A DNA stretch of 64,000 bases from OLB6 sp964620125 (GCA_964620125.1 CAZUGQ010000008.1:38175-102174); one strand, 5' to 3'; positions 53,623 through 62,796 are shown, counted from the stretch's first letter. The notes: a model not told the origin generated them from the sequence alone. Program-made: numbers and translations.

Positions 53623-54891
53623 TCATCGAACAACCATTACCGATGTTGTTAGTGATGTCTGTGCACCAATAACGGTTAACTGATATGGGCCAGAAGGGAT
53701 ATCGCCAACATCCAGCACATGAATTTCCTGTTGGCCTGCAACCTCTGAACTAGTAAATACGCAGCCCACAGCCGAGACAAGTTTGATGGTGAGTGGTTTG
53801 AATTGCATTACAGCGGGAATTCGAATGTTAAGATGAGATTCCGCAGGATTCGGCCATACAGTGAGCGCAAACTGCGACGTGATCTCTTGATGACTGCTTT
53901 CCATTGAGGTTGCTCCACCCGACGTGGTACGCAGCACGACATCGACTCCAACCGCAAGACTTGTTAGCGAGTCTATCACATACACATCCCTAAGATTGTA
54001 GTTCCCTCCTGATTCCTGCCGAGTCCAAGTACGTCCCCCATCATTTGTTCGGAGTATGAAACCGCGTTCACCAACTGCATGCCCGTAGGTGCCTTTTGGG
54101 ATGTGCACACAGTGGATAAGGCCTGGAGCAGAATACACTGAATCCCAAGTGGACCCACCATCACTGGATCGTACGATGATGCTTGGACGAGTGTCTCGGC
54201 TGGACATCGCACTGGCCACGATTGTCGAATCGTTAACAATTGCCAGATCCCAAAACACACGATCAACTTTCACAGACTTCCAGGTCTTCCCCCTCGAGTT
54301 CGAGATTTTAACTTTATGGTAGAATCCATACACCGCCAGCATACTGTCACCAAATACTGCAACACTGCTGGGCTCGAATACAGGTGGTTCTCCGTCCTGA
54401 AGTGTTTCGCATTTACGCCACTCTCCGCCAGTACTATCAATGGTGTATAAATCACTGTAGTAACTATCAACAAAGGCGCCAAATCCGCTGGCTGTAAAAT
54501 CCATGTCGAGGATAACCGACCGCTCAAAGTGGGAACTCCACGATTCGCAAAAATCAGTGCTCTCTAACAAACCTCGCGATGTGTTTGTACCAAGTAAAAC
54601 ATGATCCTTACCCCGAATACTAGCCGTGTGGCAATGATCATATATCTGCGTGGGGGCGTCAGTCCAGCTTTGACCAAAGTCTCTAGATACAATAATGCTA
54701 CCGTTCAAGCCTGCAGCAACTGCCTGACCATCTGACCCGACCGAAACACACGCCAGATAATATGGCTGAAGACCTGGAGGTGTAAAAACACGAACCCATC
54801 CATCAGCTGCACAAACAGAGCCAGCCAATAGGAGAATCTCCACCAAGACTACGATACTAGCCTTTCTGTACCTGTTGATTGTAATACCCAT
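53623..54891 (-). CDS. Secreted Ycf48-like propeller protein with T9SS tag
   Basis: A 422-aa exported protein: signal peptide RKASIVVLVEILLLAGSVCA, then BNR/Ycf48-type blades (VSRDFGQSWTDAP, NSRGKTWKSV, SSDGGSTWDSV, RTNDGGRTWTR) and a C-terminal T9SS sorting domain from VWPNPAESHLNIRIP to PYQLTVIG. The start is the ATG at 54891 with AAGGAAGG about 11 nt upstream; the GTG four codons earlier overlaps that SD. It is last of three minus-strand genes (from 56615) and the only recognisable one. Confidence 0.75.
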   Translation of the reverse strand: MGITINRYRKASIVVLVEILLLAGSVCAADGWVRVFTPPGLQPYYLACVSVGSDGQAVAAGLNGSIIVSRDFGQSWTDAPTQIYDHCHTASIRGKDHVLLGTNTSRGLLESTDFCESWSSHFERSVILDMDFTASGFGAFVDSYYSDLYTIDSTGGEWRKCETLQDGEPPVFEPSSVAVFGDSMLAVYGFYHKVKISNSRGKTWKSVKVDRVFWDLAIVNDSTIVASAMSSRDTRPSIIVRSSDGGSTWDSVYSAPGLIHCVHIPKGTYGHAVGERGFILRTNDGGRTWTRQESGGNYNLRDVYVIDSLTSLAVGVDVVLRTTSGGATSMESSHQEITSQFALTVWPNPAESHLNIRIPAVMQFKPLTIKLVSAVGCVFTSSEVAGQQEIHVLDVGDIPSGPYQLTVIGAQTSLTTSVMVVR

Positions 54892-54908
54892 ACCGTTTGT
54901 CACCTTCC

Positions 54909-55967
54909 TTATGCTGCCGACCGATCTCTGCGGTATTCACATCCCTGCAATGGAACTTCGTAGTCCCAAGGTTTTCCGCAGGTATCATATAATCTAACAA
55001 TCATCCGATCGGCACCCTTGAGCTCCTCAAGGTTTAAGTGCGTTAGCATCAACTCCTGAGGTAAGGGTGTATAAATGGGACGTATGCCAATAGCACTATT
55101 AAAGACCGATTCACCGGAGCTACTCCCGCGCACGAGTTTCCCATTCTTTGTAAACGGCGTCAGTTCAGGCGAACCTCGCTTTCCAGTGAGTAGCTCCCAG
55201 CCAGCAATGCAGCCTTCATCCGTCATTCCTCCACTTTGCTGTAGAACGATGTCAACACAACACCCACCTTGATTACAGGGAGGTCCGACAACTCCCCGTG
55301 ATCCGCAGCAATGCCAGTAGGCAACAACATGATATGTGCATGGCGAACATTCAACCTTGACTTCATTCGCACCCAGATACCGATGTGCTCCTAGACCGAA
55401 CCCGTCATATAGTTCTTTATAGAACTCGATTCTCACTGTGTGAGGGGCACCATCGTTTGGCACACAGACTTTGAACTGGGTTTGTCCAACATACTCACGA
55501 TTCAGAGTTTCCCGATTGACCCGCCACTCGCCGGGATTTTTCGAATACAACCCGAATCTCTCTTCTCCGTCCGGCGGGAAATGAAGGTACCCTCCCAGGC
55601 CTTTCGTGTAATCAGCCCCGTCAACCATTGGAATGAACAATACCCCAGACGACCTCTGATTGCCAATAGGCCCGTGCAAGTAGTCCTTCGTCATATATGC
55701 CGAGTAACGAAGCTTAATGAAGATTTTCACACAATAACAACAGTCATCAGTGAACCTGCTGCTGCCTTGTAAACAGTTACACTCATCAAGCTCTATGTAA
55801 AAGTAATCACTTTCTTCAAGTAGCTCCTCAGTAAGCTGCATGCTTCTCTGGCGATGCAGCTGGCTTCCCCTCAGTAGCGTGGCCGACCCACCTTGAGACG
55901 GTACCCGCACTGAAGAGAAAAACTGTCGGCTGCCTCCAAACAACGATTTAGGAAGTAGAAGTTGCAT
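54909..55967 (-). CDS. Cys-rich protein of unknown function
   Basis: A 352-aa protein without signal peptide or TM segment. Cys-rich patches are DECNCLQ, DDCCYCVK, CSPCTYH, WHCCGSRG and CNQGGCCVD; the rest is beta-rich (GGYLHFPPDGEERFGLY). Not recognised. GAGGGG before the ATG serves as SD. It lies 17 nt before the propeller gene and 21 nt after the 208-aa gene, so the three are one operon. Cytosolic location of so many Cys residues suggests metal binding, or export without a classical signal. Confidence 0.55.
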   Translation of the reverse strand: MQLLLPKSLFGGSRQFFSSVRVPSQGGSATLLRGSQLHRQRSMQLTEELLEESDYFYIELDECNCLQGSSRFTDDCCYCVKIFIKLRYSAYMTKDYLHGPIGNQRSSGVLFIPMVDGADYTKGLGGYLHFPPDGEERFGLYSKNPGEWRVNRETLNREYVGQTQFKVCVPNDGAPHTVRIEFYKELYDGFGLGAHRYLGANEVKVECSPCTYHVVAYWHCCGSRGVVGPPCNQGGCCVDIVLQQSGGMTDEGCIAGWELLTGKRGSPELTPFTKNGKLVRGSSSGESVFNSAIGIRPIYTPLPQELMLTHLNLEELKGADRMIVRLYDTCGKPWDYEVPLQGCEYRRDRSAA

Positions 55968-55988
55968 TTCGATCCCCTCGGTGGAAGA

Positions 55989-56615
55989 TTAGGTCGCCAC
56001 CACATCCAACTCAAACATGGCCCATCCTGGAGTAGAGTTGTTGTTGATGGTTACTATGCCCAGGCAGAATCGTCCTGGATGTTTGAGCGTGAGATTGAGC
56101 AGCTTTGTACCAACTTGCGGTGTTGTCCATTGGATAACCGGTATTGTACCTTGCGCATCACCTCGTGTGGCGGCGTTTTCCAAGAAGCTTAACTGAACGT
56201 CCACCACATCCGGTGATCCGGTAAAGCTCAATGGCAATGAGTTCGTCCACAACGCCCCGGCCTTCATGAACACGATCTTGCGCAATGGTGGCGCAAGTGT
56301 GGCTGCAATGTTGGCCGTAGTATGGCTGAAGTTATAGGCGTTGCCGTCGAAATTGGTCTGCGCTGTTGTAGGATCGTTGGAGATCAAACCCACTTGGCCT
56401 GCGATGGCAACCGGGCTGGCTATCCACGTTGATGGCGGGGTTGGCTGTCGGTAAGTGTTGGACAATGCCCACGTTCCTGGAGTAGGACCACCACCAAGCG
56501 TGGCAAATTCTATTAGATCCAGCGGGTCTGCCGGAGGCATTGTAAGAAAGTCATTCCAACTTTGCACACCACCAGAGCGTGGTGCCGAACTAGATCCATT
56601 ACAGCCGCATCCCAT
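55989..56615 (-). CDS. Hypothetical protein, first gene of a three-gene operon
   Basis: A 208-aa protein beginning MGCGCNGSSSAPRSGG and continuing as a beta-rich chain (LIEFATLGGGPTPGTW, PLRKIVFMKAGALWTN, LLNLTLKHPGRFCLGIVTIN). No signal peptide, no known family. The CGC at the N-terminus and the Cys-rich next gene may be related in function. A (CA)n tract lies about 45 nt upstream of its start. Confidence 0.5.
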   Translation of the reverse strand: MGCGCNGSSSAPRSGGVQSWNDFLTMPPADPLDLIEFATLGGGPTPGTWALSNTYRQPTPPSTWIASPVAIAGQVGLISNDPTTAQTNFDGNAYNFSHTTANIAATLAPPLRKIVFMKAGALWTNSLPLSFTGSPDVVDVQLSFLENAATRGDAQGTIPVIQWTTPQVGTKLLNLTLKHPGRFCLGIVTINNNSTPGWAMFELDVVAT

Positions 56616-56660
56616 ATATACTCCATCGGTTATGTGAACATGAGGCCAGTAAAATCAACC

Positions 56661-56684
56661 TACACACACACACACACACACAAG
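56661..56684. repeat. (CA)n dinucleotide tract
   Basis: About 11 CA units in the upstream region of the 208-aa gene, close enough to its promoter that length changes could alter expression. Confidence 0.8.
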
Positions 56685-56779
56685 CGAAAGTTATCCACCA
56701 ATTTGTGTTGATTGTGAATAATCCAGGGAGTCTACCAAGCCTGATTATTATCGCACATACCTTAGGAGTTCCGTGGCTA

Positions 56780-57005
56780 ACATGCAGTCGTTTTAAGCCC
56801 AAGCATCATCGTGCAGCCAATACAAAAGAGCGACTTATCGAGCGTTATCATGGCGCATACTGTGCGCGTTGTGCAGCACAGTTGCCATTCGACGTTCAAC
56901 AAGCTACTCATTGGTCGAGCAATCCAGCGTGGAGGTTTCGGGTGTTGCCTTCGATTCCGAAATCCTTCCTCCAAGAACAATCGACCACGGACTGCATTCT
57001 ACCTT
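56780..57005 (+). pseudogene. Possible HNH-endonuclease remnant
   Basis: One plus frame reads RFKPKHHRAANTKERLIERY, HGAYCARCAAQLPFD, which resembles the start of small HNH endonucleases (RxRLxxRYxxxCxxCGxxLPF). After this the expected DHxxPRSRGG motif is seen only loosely in another frame (IGRAIQRGGFGCC), so a frameshift is assumed. It overlaps the region before the helicase start. A chance match is possible. Confidence 0.25.
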
Positions 57006-57050
57006 TGATCCGGTGCCAGATTCTGACCGTTGAAGGACAACGAAGCACGA

Positions 57051-59552
57051 ATGCCCAGCCAACCCACAAGCCCACTGTTGGGCAACATTCCTATTACACC
57101 CGACGCCTGGATGCGGAGCAACGGCTGGAAGCCCTTCCCCTTCCAACGCGCTTGCTGGCAAGCCGTTGCCAATGGCAAACATGGTCTGCTCAATGCACCT
57201 ACGGGTAGCGGCAAGACCTATGCCCTGTTCTTGGCTCCATTTGCCGATGGCACCCATGCGTCAGTTGGGGAACGTGCATTTACAGTAACCGGTAGCGAGC
57301 CCCCAGCGAAGAGTCCCCCCCCTGGTCTCCGTCTGCTCTGGATTACTCCACTACGCGCACTCTCGGCCGACATTGCCCAGGCGATGGAACGGGCAGCAAC
57401 AGAGATGGGCACGGGATGGACCGTTGGCATCCGCACCGGCGATACGTCGCAGACAACGAAGAAGAAACAACGAGAGCAGATGCCCGATGCACTCGTGATA
57501 ACACCCGAGAGCATCCATGTACTGCTCAGCTATTCAGATACTGAAAGGTTGCTTGCCGATCTACAACTCATCGTGGTGGATGAGTGGCACGAGCTCATGG
57601 GTAGCAAGCGCGGTGTGCAGACAGAGCTTGCACTTGCGCGCTTGCGTGCACTGAGTCCGCACGCGCTGGTCTGGGGCATCAGCGCTACCATCGGCAATCT
57701 TGACGAAGCAGTTGACGTGTTGCTGGGAAAGGATGCGCACAACGCCATACGCGTAACGAGTTCACTTAAAGCAAAGCCACCTGCCTTCCATACTCTCATG
57801 CCGGAGAAGATTGAACGGTATCCGTGGACGGGGCACATCGGTGTGCATATGCTGCACGATGCCGAGCGTGTGATTAGGCAAAACAACAGCGCGTTGGTGT
57901 TTACCAATACGCGGTCGCAGGCCGAGATATGGTATCAGAATTTTCTCACAGCGTTTCCCGAGTATGCCGGCAACATGGCACTGCACCATGGATCGATGGA
58001 TCGCGACCAACGCGAGTGGGTGGAAGGTGCGCTCAAGACCGGCAAGCTGAAGGTCGTATTCTGTACATCGTCACTCGATCTTGGTGTGGACTTCCCCGCT
58101 GTTGATGCCATCATTCAGGTTGGTTCGCCCAAAGGTGTGGCGCGGTTTCTGCAACGTGCTGGACGCAGCGGGCACCGTCCGGACGCACGCAGCAAGGCAT
58201 GGTTCTTGCCCACACATGCATTGGAAATTGTGGAGGGGGCTTCGATACGTGTGGCCATGGACGAAGGTGTGATGGAGTCACGGCAGCCATTCGAACAACC
58301 CATCGATGTGCTCGCCCAGTGGCTGGTAACGTTGGCATGCGGCGCGGGGTTTGAGTCCGATGCGTTACTGCGAGAGGTGCGCTCAACACATGCATACGCG
58401 CATCTAAGCAACGAGGACTGGCAGTGGGTTCTAGATTTTGTTACTAGGGGGGGGACGTCGCTCACGGCCTATCCTGAGTTTCGGAAGGTGGTGGAGTCAG
58501 GCGGACGATACCACATCGCCAACGGACGTCTGGCACTACGCCACCGCATGCAGATAGGAACGATCTCGAGTGAAATCTCGATGACTGTGAGTTTTCTCAA
58601 CGGCAAGTCACTTGGTTCCATCGAAGAAGACTTTATCTCGCGTCTCGAAGAAGGTGATGTGTTCTTGTTTGCCGGACGCGCGCTTGAGCTTATCAACGTT
58701 CACGACAACACCGCCTTTGTAAAACCAAGTAAAAGCACGAAAGGGGCTGTGGCACGCTGGGTTGGAGGCCGCATGCCCCTCTCTGCGCAGATGAGCGAAG
58801 TGTTGCGGCGCACCATACACGAAGCAGCACATGGCATTTATCGAACACCCGAGCTTAAGCGACTGCGTCCGATGCTTGAGCTGCAGGCAGAAGCGAGTGC
58901 TCTGCCAAAGCAGCACGAATTCCTTATCGAGACCTTCACCTCACGCGAAGGCTACCACGCATTCTTCTATCCTTTCGAAGGCAGACTTGCGCATGAAGGA
59001 CTGGCCGCGCTCATTGCCTACAGGTTAGCGCAGCTCAAGCCGATTACGTTTTCTCTTGCCATGAATGATTATGCGTTTGAGCTGGTGTCGGACCAAGCAT
59101 GGTCAGTGGAGCCCACGATGTGGAAGCACATCTTCAAGCCGGTGGGTTTGGCTACCGACATCCTTAATAGCGCCAACATGGCCGAGCTTTCACGGCGCAA
59201 GTTCCGTGACATCGCGCGCATCGCCGGCTTGATATTTCAAGGTTATCCCGGAAAACAGAAAAAGGCACGTCACCTTCAAGCCTCGTCCAGCTTGTACTTT
59301 GATGTCTTCCGCAACTACGATCCCGGCAACCTCTTGCTGCGTCAGGCGCAGGACGAAACGCTGGCCTTCCAACTCGACGAAGCACGAATACGAACGGCAC
59401 TACATCGCATCCAGGAGCAGGACGTGATCATCAAACATATCACGGCTCCAACACCCTTCTGCTCACCTGTACTTGTAGACCGGTTGCGCGAGAAGATGGG
59501 CAGCGAGAAGACGGAGGAGATGATTAGGAGGATGGTTGGAGAGAATGGCTGA
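57051..59552 (+). CDS. Ligase-associated DExH-box helicase (Lhr-like)
   Basis: An 833-aa SF2 helicase. Walker A NAPTGSGKTYALFLAPF (about residues 45-61), Ia WITPLRALSAD, Walker B VVDEWHELMGSKRG (DEWH), III GISATIGNLDEA, IV LVFTNTRSQAEIWY, V VVFCTSSLDLGVDFP, VI QRAGRSGHRPDA. The C-terminal 400 residues are the Lhr-core WH and DUF-type domains. This is the ligase-associated helicase that works with the exonuclease, ligase and PdeM in DNA repair. The TTG at 57030 is an alternative start. It carries two 8-base G/C tracts (57315-57322 and 58447-58454). Confidence 0.85.
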   Translation: MPSQPTSPLLGNIPITPDAWMRSNGWKPFPFQRACWQAVANGKHGLLNAPTGSGKTYALFLAPFADGTHASVGERAFTVTGSEPPAKSPPPGLRLLWITPLRALSADIAQAMERAATEMGTGWTVGIRTGDTSQTTKKKQREQMPDALVITPESIHVLLSYSDTERLLADLQLIVVDEWHELMGSKRGVQTELALARLRALSPHALVWGISATIGNLDEAVDVLLGKDAHNAIRVTSSLKAKPPAFHTLMPEKIERYPWTGHIGVHMLHDAERVIRQNNSALVFTNTRSQAEIWYQNFLTAFPEYAGNMALHHGSMDRDQREWVEGALKTGKLKVVFCTSSLDLGVDFPAVDAIIQVGSPKGVARFLQRAGRSGHRPDARSKAWFLPTHALEIVEGASIRVAMDEGVMESRQPFEQPIDVLAQWLVTLACGAGFESDALLREVRSTHAYAHLSNEDWQWVLDFVTRGGTSLTAYPEFRKVVESGGRYHIANGRLALRHRMQIGTISSEISMTVSFLNGKSLGSIEEDFISRLEEGDVFLFAGRALELINVHDNTAFVKPSKSTKGAVARWVGGRMPLSAQMSEVLRRTIHEAAHGIYRTPELKRLRPMLELQAEASALPKQHEFLIETFTSREGYHAFFYPFEGRLAHEGLAALIAYRLAQLKPITFSLAMNDYAFELVSDQAWSVEPTMWKHIFKPVGLATDILNSANMAELSRRKFRDIARIAGLIFQGYPGKQKKARHLQASSSLYFDVFRNYDPGNLLLRQAQDETLAFQLDEARIRTALHRIQEQDVIIKHITAPTPFCSPVLVDRLREKMGSEKTEEMIRRMVGENG

Positions 59553-59555
59553 AGG

Positions 59556-59627
59556 CGGGTTAATGGTTAATGGTTACCGGTTACGGGTTATGGGTTACTG
59601 GTTACGAGTTACGGGTTACGGGTTACA
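59556..59627. repeat. Heptamer tandem repeat (GGTTACG)
   Basis: About ten 7-8 bp units of GGTTACG with variants GGTTAAT and GGTTATG follow the helicase stop directly and end just before the stop of the convergent gene. No gene is encoded. Confidence 0.8.
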
Positions 59628-59634
59628 GCTGTAT

Positions 59635-60231
59635 CTAGAAAACATATCCAAAAGTTAGCCTTGGCATAAAGATGTGAATCTCATAGTTCACGTCGAACAC
59701 ATATTCACAGCCCAGTCCTACCTGGACACCATTATCGTAGGGGCTATACATCAGGTCCAGGAATGGGGCCAGGTACCACCGCGCATCTGGCCAATTGATG
59801 AACTGTTGCTTTTGAATGTCGGACTGTAAAATGTAGGCATACCTTGCTGAAAAGCCGAGCTTTGCACAGAAATCCCAACCAAAACATGCGAACACATCTA
59901 GAGGAACCACTGAAGGACCAAAAACTGAATATCCAATGCCCGCCGAGGCACCGAGGTTACGGAACGGAGCGTTTGTCCCTCTGTAATCTCGTAGAATCTC
60001 CAGGTATATCCCAAGTTGATTTGCATGACTCCACAACAACAGATTGGTGCTAACACGCCAAGCAGGTGTAAAGACGGTTGCGTCTAGGTGTGGTTCGGCA
60101 CTCGAAGACGGGAGTGTGGAAAGTACCACGGCTGCAAGCAGCAGGAGGTGCCAGACCAGCAAGTTATGCAACCGAGCTACGCCTCTTGTAGTCACGTATG
60201 ATTCGCGTCTGTGAGTATACCATTTTCTCAT
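59635..60231 (-). CDS. Predicted outer-membrane beta-barrel protein
   Basis: A 198-aa exported protein with signal peptide (LLVWHLLLLAAVVLSTLPSSS) and alternating strands ending RLTFGYVF, the aromatic C-terminus of an outer-membrane barrel. Strands such as WRVSTNLLLWSHANQLGIYLE and VGLGCEYVFDVNYEIHIF fit. Function unknown. The ATG at 60231 gives a long basic N-region; a GTG at 60195 would give a more compact signal. Confidence 0.55.
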   Translation of the reverse strand: MRKWYTHRRESYVTTRGVARLHNLLVWHLLLLAAVVLSTLPSSSAEPHLDATVFTPAWRVSTNLLLWSHANQLGIYLEILRDYRGTNAPFRNLGASAGIGYSVFGPSVVPLDVFACFGWDFCAKLGFSARYAYILQSDIQKQQFINWPDARWYLAPFLDLMYSPYDNGVQVGLGCEYVFDVNYEIHIFMPRLTFGYVF

Positions 60232-60389
60232 CAACACACCCTTCCAGCCCAGAGTTCCGTGCTGTTACACAAGAGTGCTTGATACTGCGACACGCAAACA
60301 AGCGAAAGTAGTCTCTAAGTGTTGTTGATGGTGAACCTCCCAGAGCGTGTGTCTAGTACGCTTGCGCTAAACCCGACATCCGAGAAAAC

Positions 60390-61040
60390 ATGTTCATCAC
60401 GCCTTCTGCCCAAGCCCCCTACCAACTCGAACTGCTACCTGAGCGTGCACTGCTCATTCGCGAGCTGCATGCACTCGTGTTGAGCGATGTGCACCTGGGC
60501 AAAGGCGCTCACTTTCGTCGGCATGGCATTGCCGTGCCCGACGGTGCTGCGCAACATGATCTGTTGCGGCTTGATGCCTTGGTGCGGGAGCACCAACTTG
60601 ATGTGTATGTGGTGGGCGACCTCGTCCATGCAGGCCACAACCACGAGTGGGAACGCTTTGCAACAGTGCGCTCTACGTGGTCTGTAGCCGTTCACCTCAT
60701 CCTTGGCAACCACGACAGCGACGTGCCCCCTTTCGCCGATCGCATCGGCCTTATCGTTCACCAGCGATTGATAGTAGGGGGCTTGCAATTCATACACAAT
60801 CCCGTTGATGCAGAGCCAAGCCCCTTGCTCACTATCAGCGGGCACCTACATCCGTCCGTGATCGTAGGGAAGGGTACGCAGTTCTCGGTGCGATTGCCAT
60901 GTTTCCATCTCACCACACGTGCAAACGGTCCAACACTACTGCTACCAGCATTTGGGGAGTTTACCGGTATGAAGGCGGTGCTGCGGCAGGAGGGGGATAA
61001 GGTGTTCGCGGTGACGGCGAGTGCGGTGGTGGAGGTGTAG
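60390..61040 (+). CDS. pdeM: Ligase-associated endonuclease PdeM (metallophosphatase)
   Basis: A 216-aa calcineurin-like phosphoesterase. Metal-binding motifs: LSDVHLGKGAHFRRHG (DxH), VVGDLVHAG (GDxxH), LILGNHDSD (GNHD), ISGHLHPS (GHxH). The spacing and length match PdeM, the endonuclease partner of the ligase-associated exonuclease and helicase. The ATG at 60390 has no clear SD. The helicase is 840 bp upstream on the same strand, with a barrel gene and a heptamer repeat between. Confidence 0.85.
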   Translation: MFITPSAQAPYQLELLPERALLIRELHALVLSDVHLGKGAHFRRHGIAVPDGAAQHDLLRLDALVREHQLDVYVVGDLVHAGHNHEWERFATVRSTWSVAVHLILGNHDSDVPPFADRIGLIVHQRLIVGGLQFIHNPVDAEPSPLLTISGHLHPSVIVGKGTQFSVRLPCFHLTTRANGPTLLLPAFGEFTGMKAVLRQEGDKVFAVTASAVVEV

Positions 61041-61095
61041 GGCTCTGCGGTGGGCCCTGCGTCACGTTTGTGGGAGTTTGTAGCACGGTGGGTGT

Positions 61096-61524
61096 ATGCC
61101 ACACAACTACACGTCCCTTTGCTACCACTTGGTGTTCGTGACTAAGTATCGGAAGCGTTCGATGCCTCAGCACACGGATAGCCTGCTAGCTGAGGTTTTT
61201 CGAAGTATCTGTGAAGAAATAGGTGTACGATTGATCTCCGTAGGAGGTGGAGATGATCACATTCATCTTGCAGTGAATATTCCACCGGCCTTGGCTGTTT
61301 CCGAGGCTGTGAAGATGCTGAAGGGCAAGAGCGCCTACCTGCTCAGGCGTACAGTTCCCGGCTACGAAGACTTCAAGTGGCAACCAGGCTACTACGCCTC
61401 TACAGCCTACTATCCAGACATAGGACGTCTACTGCGATACATCAAGAACCAGCGCCGCCACCACGCCCGCCCGCGCTCCCGGGCGCCCCGGCTGCACTCC
61501 CGGCCTCACTCCCGGCCTCTCTGA
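61096..61524 (+). CDS. REP-associated tyrosine transposase (IS200/IS605 TnpA-like)
   Basis: A 142-aa Y1 transposase. Motifs: YHLVFVTKYRKR at the start, HUH motif GGGDDHIHLAVNIPP (His-x-His), then GYYASTAYYPDIGRLLRYIKNQ with the catalytic Tyr region. Such enzymes cut and rejoin single-stranded DNA at palindromes. The last about 23 residues (RRHHARPRSRAPRLHSRP) are encoded by the palindromic repeat array that follows, and the TGA lies inside it. It is a single gene with no accessory tnpB, and the repeats next to it suggest a RAYT. No IS end was recognised at the left. Confidence 0.75.
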   Translation: MPHNYTSLCYHLVFVTKYRKRSMPQHTDSLLAEVFRSICEEIGVRLISVGGGDDHIHLAVNIPPALAVSEAVKMLKGKSAYLLRRTVPGYEDFKWQPGYYASTAYYPDIGRLLRYIKNQRRHHARPRSRAPRLHSRPHSRPL

Positions 61525-61630
61525 CCCGGGAGTCCCGGGGGGCCCAGGCTCCGGCCTGTCTGACCCGGGACTTCAGTCCCGGGGGGCCCGGGCTCCCGGC
61601 CTCTCTGACCCGGGACTTCAGTCCCGGGGA
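61471..61630. repeat. REP-like palindromic repeat array
   Basis: GACCCGGG recurs at 61523, 61562 and 61607. Two copies contain the perfect palindrome CCCGGGACTTCAGTCCCGGG (61565-61584 and 61610-61629); the first unit has lost its loop. A further GC-rich unit precedes (61471-61520). The array lies between the transposase and the convergent homoserine dehydrogenase and encodes both C-termini. Confidence 0.85.
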
Positions 61631-62796
61631 ACTAGCGCCACAAAACACTCCCGGCTGCCAAACGCCACCGAGGTACTAAGATCCGAGAGCAACACCTGGC
61701 CTATCAGGTAATGCCCGTCGCCAGTGCGGTGCTCCACATCCACGGAGGTGAAGGGTACGGTTCGGATGAGTTCCTTTGGACCGCGCACAAAAACATGCAC
61801 GGGTACATCAAGGTTGAATACGGGCGCGTCACCTTGTTCGATCTTCTTGTATTCGTACCGGTAGTTATAGCGCAGCGCTGCTATATCGCTGAGCACGGCC
61901 GATGCAGTTGGGTGTGCCCCAGCCCCCTTACCAACCAACAACTGATCATCTGCAAAGGCGCCGTGCAGACGGATGGCGTTGGTTTCGTTGCTGATGTTGC
62001 CGATGGGATCCGATCCGTCTACAAGCGCGGGGAGTGCCGATGCGGCAAAGCCGCTGTCGTGTATAACAACACGACTCAGCAGCTTGATGGTTTTGCCAAG
62101 TGCGCGTGCACTGGACACATCGAACGGGGTAACGGTGCTGATGCCCCTCCGCACAATCTGCTCTGGCTTGAGCACAGCACCCATGCTATGCGCTGCAATG
62201 ATGAGCGTTTTGTACGTTGCATCCCACCCTTCAACATCAAGCGTTGGGTCGCTCTCGGCAAAACCTTTCGCCTGTGCCTCGGCCAGCGCTTCGCCATATC
62301 CTTTGCTTGGGTCGTTCATCAACCGCGTGAGGATGTAGTTGGTGGTGCCATTCACGATGCCTTCTACACCACTCAACAGATCATTGTCGTAGTACTCTTC
62401 CAGATTTCGGATGATTGGTATCGCCCCCCCCGTGGAAGCCTCGTACAACAACGGCATTTCAGTAACTCTCTGCAACTCCAGTAACTCTGGCAACCTCTCT
62501 GCCACCATCTTCTTGTTTGCTGTAACCACGGCCTTGCCACTGCGCATTGCAGTGGAAACAATCTCGAACGCCGCTGCGGCATCGTCGATAAGCTCCACTA
62601 CAACGTTTACCGTTGGGTCATTCAAGATGTCCGTTCTATCAAACGTGAACAAGTCGATGCCAGGGGGCCTTGGTTTTGTGCGGTCCTTCACGCAGATGCG
62701 CGTGATGGTGGAACGCAATCCATGTGTGCGATGGAGTACGTCCCAAAGACCCTGTCCAACGCAGCCGAAACCGAAGAGACCGATTGTTAGTGCCAT
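61618..62796 (-). CDS. hom: Homoserine dehydrogenase
   Basis: A 392-aa enzyme that reduces aspartate semialdehyde to homoserine, feeding methionine and threonine. The N-terminal Rossmann motif is LFGFGCVGQGLWDVL; the catalytic part includes VTANKKMVAE, EASTGGAIPI, GIVNGTTNYIL, AESDPTLDVEGWDA and KTLIIAA. It lacks an ACT domain. The last residues CFVALVPRD are encoded by the REP array, so the natural end may have been replaced. Its ATG lies directly beside a tandem octamer repeat that fills the metX-hom gap, and no SD is visible. An 8-base C tract (62424-62431) lies within. Confidence 0.9.
   Translation of the reverse strand: MALTIGLFGFGCVGQGLWDVLHRTHGLRSTITRICVKDRTKPRPPGIDLFTFDRTDILNDPTVNVVVELIDDAAAAFEIVSTAMRSGKAVVTANKKMVAERLPELLELQRVTEMPLLYEASTGGAIPIIRNLEEYYDNDLLSGVEGIVNGTTNYILTRLMNDPSKGYGEALAEAQAKGFAESDPTLDVEGWDATYKTLIIAAHSMGAVLKPEQIVRRGISTVTPFDVSSARALGKTIKLLSRVVIHDSGFAASALPALVDGSDPIGNISNETNAIRLHGAFADDQLLVGKGAGAHPTASAVLSDIAALRYNYRYEYKKIEQGDAPVFNLDVPVHVFVRGPKELIRTVPFTSVDVEHRTGDGHYLIGQVLLSDLSTSVAFGSRECFVALVPRD

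Noticed and set aside
53554..53652. 31-codon plus ORF with an AT-hook-like PRGRPRK
   Set aside because: It has no SD, overlaps the end of the convergent gene, and is too short to separate from chance.
61377..61679. Pro/Ser-rich plus-strand ORF after the transposase
   Set aside because: It is produced by the GC-rich palindromic repeats and has no start signal.
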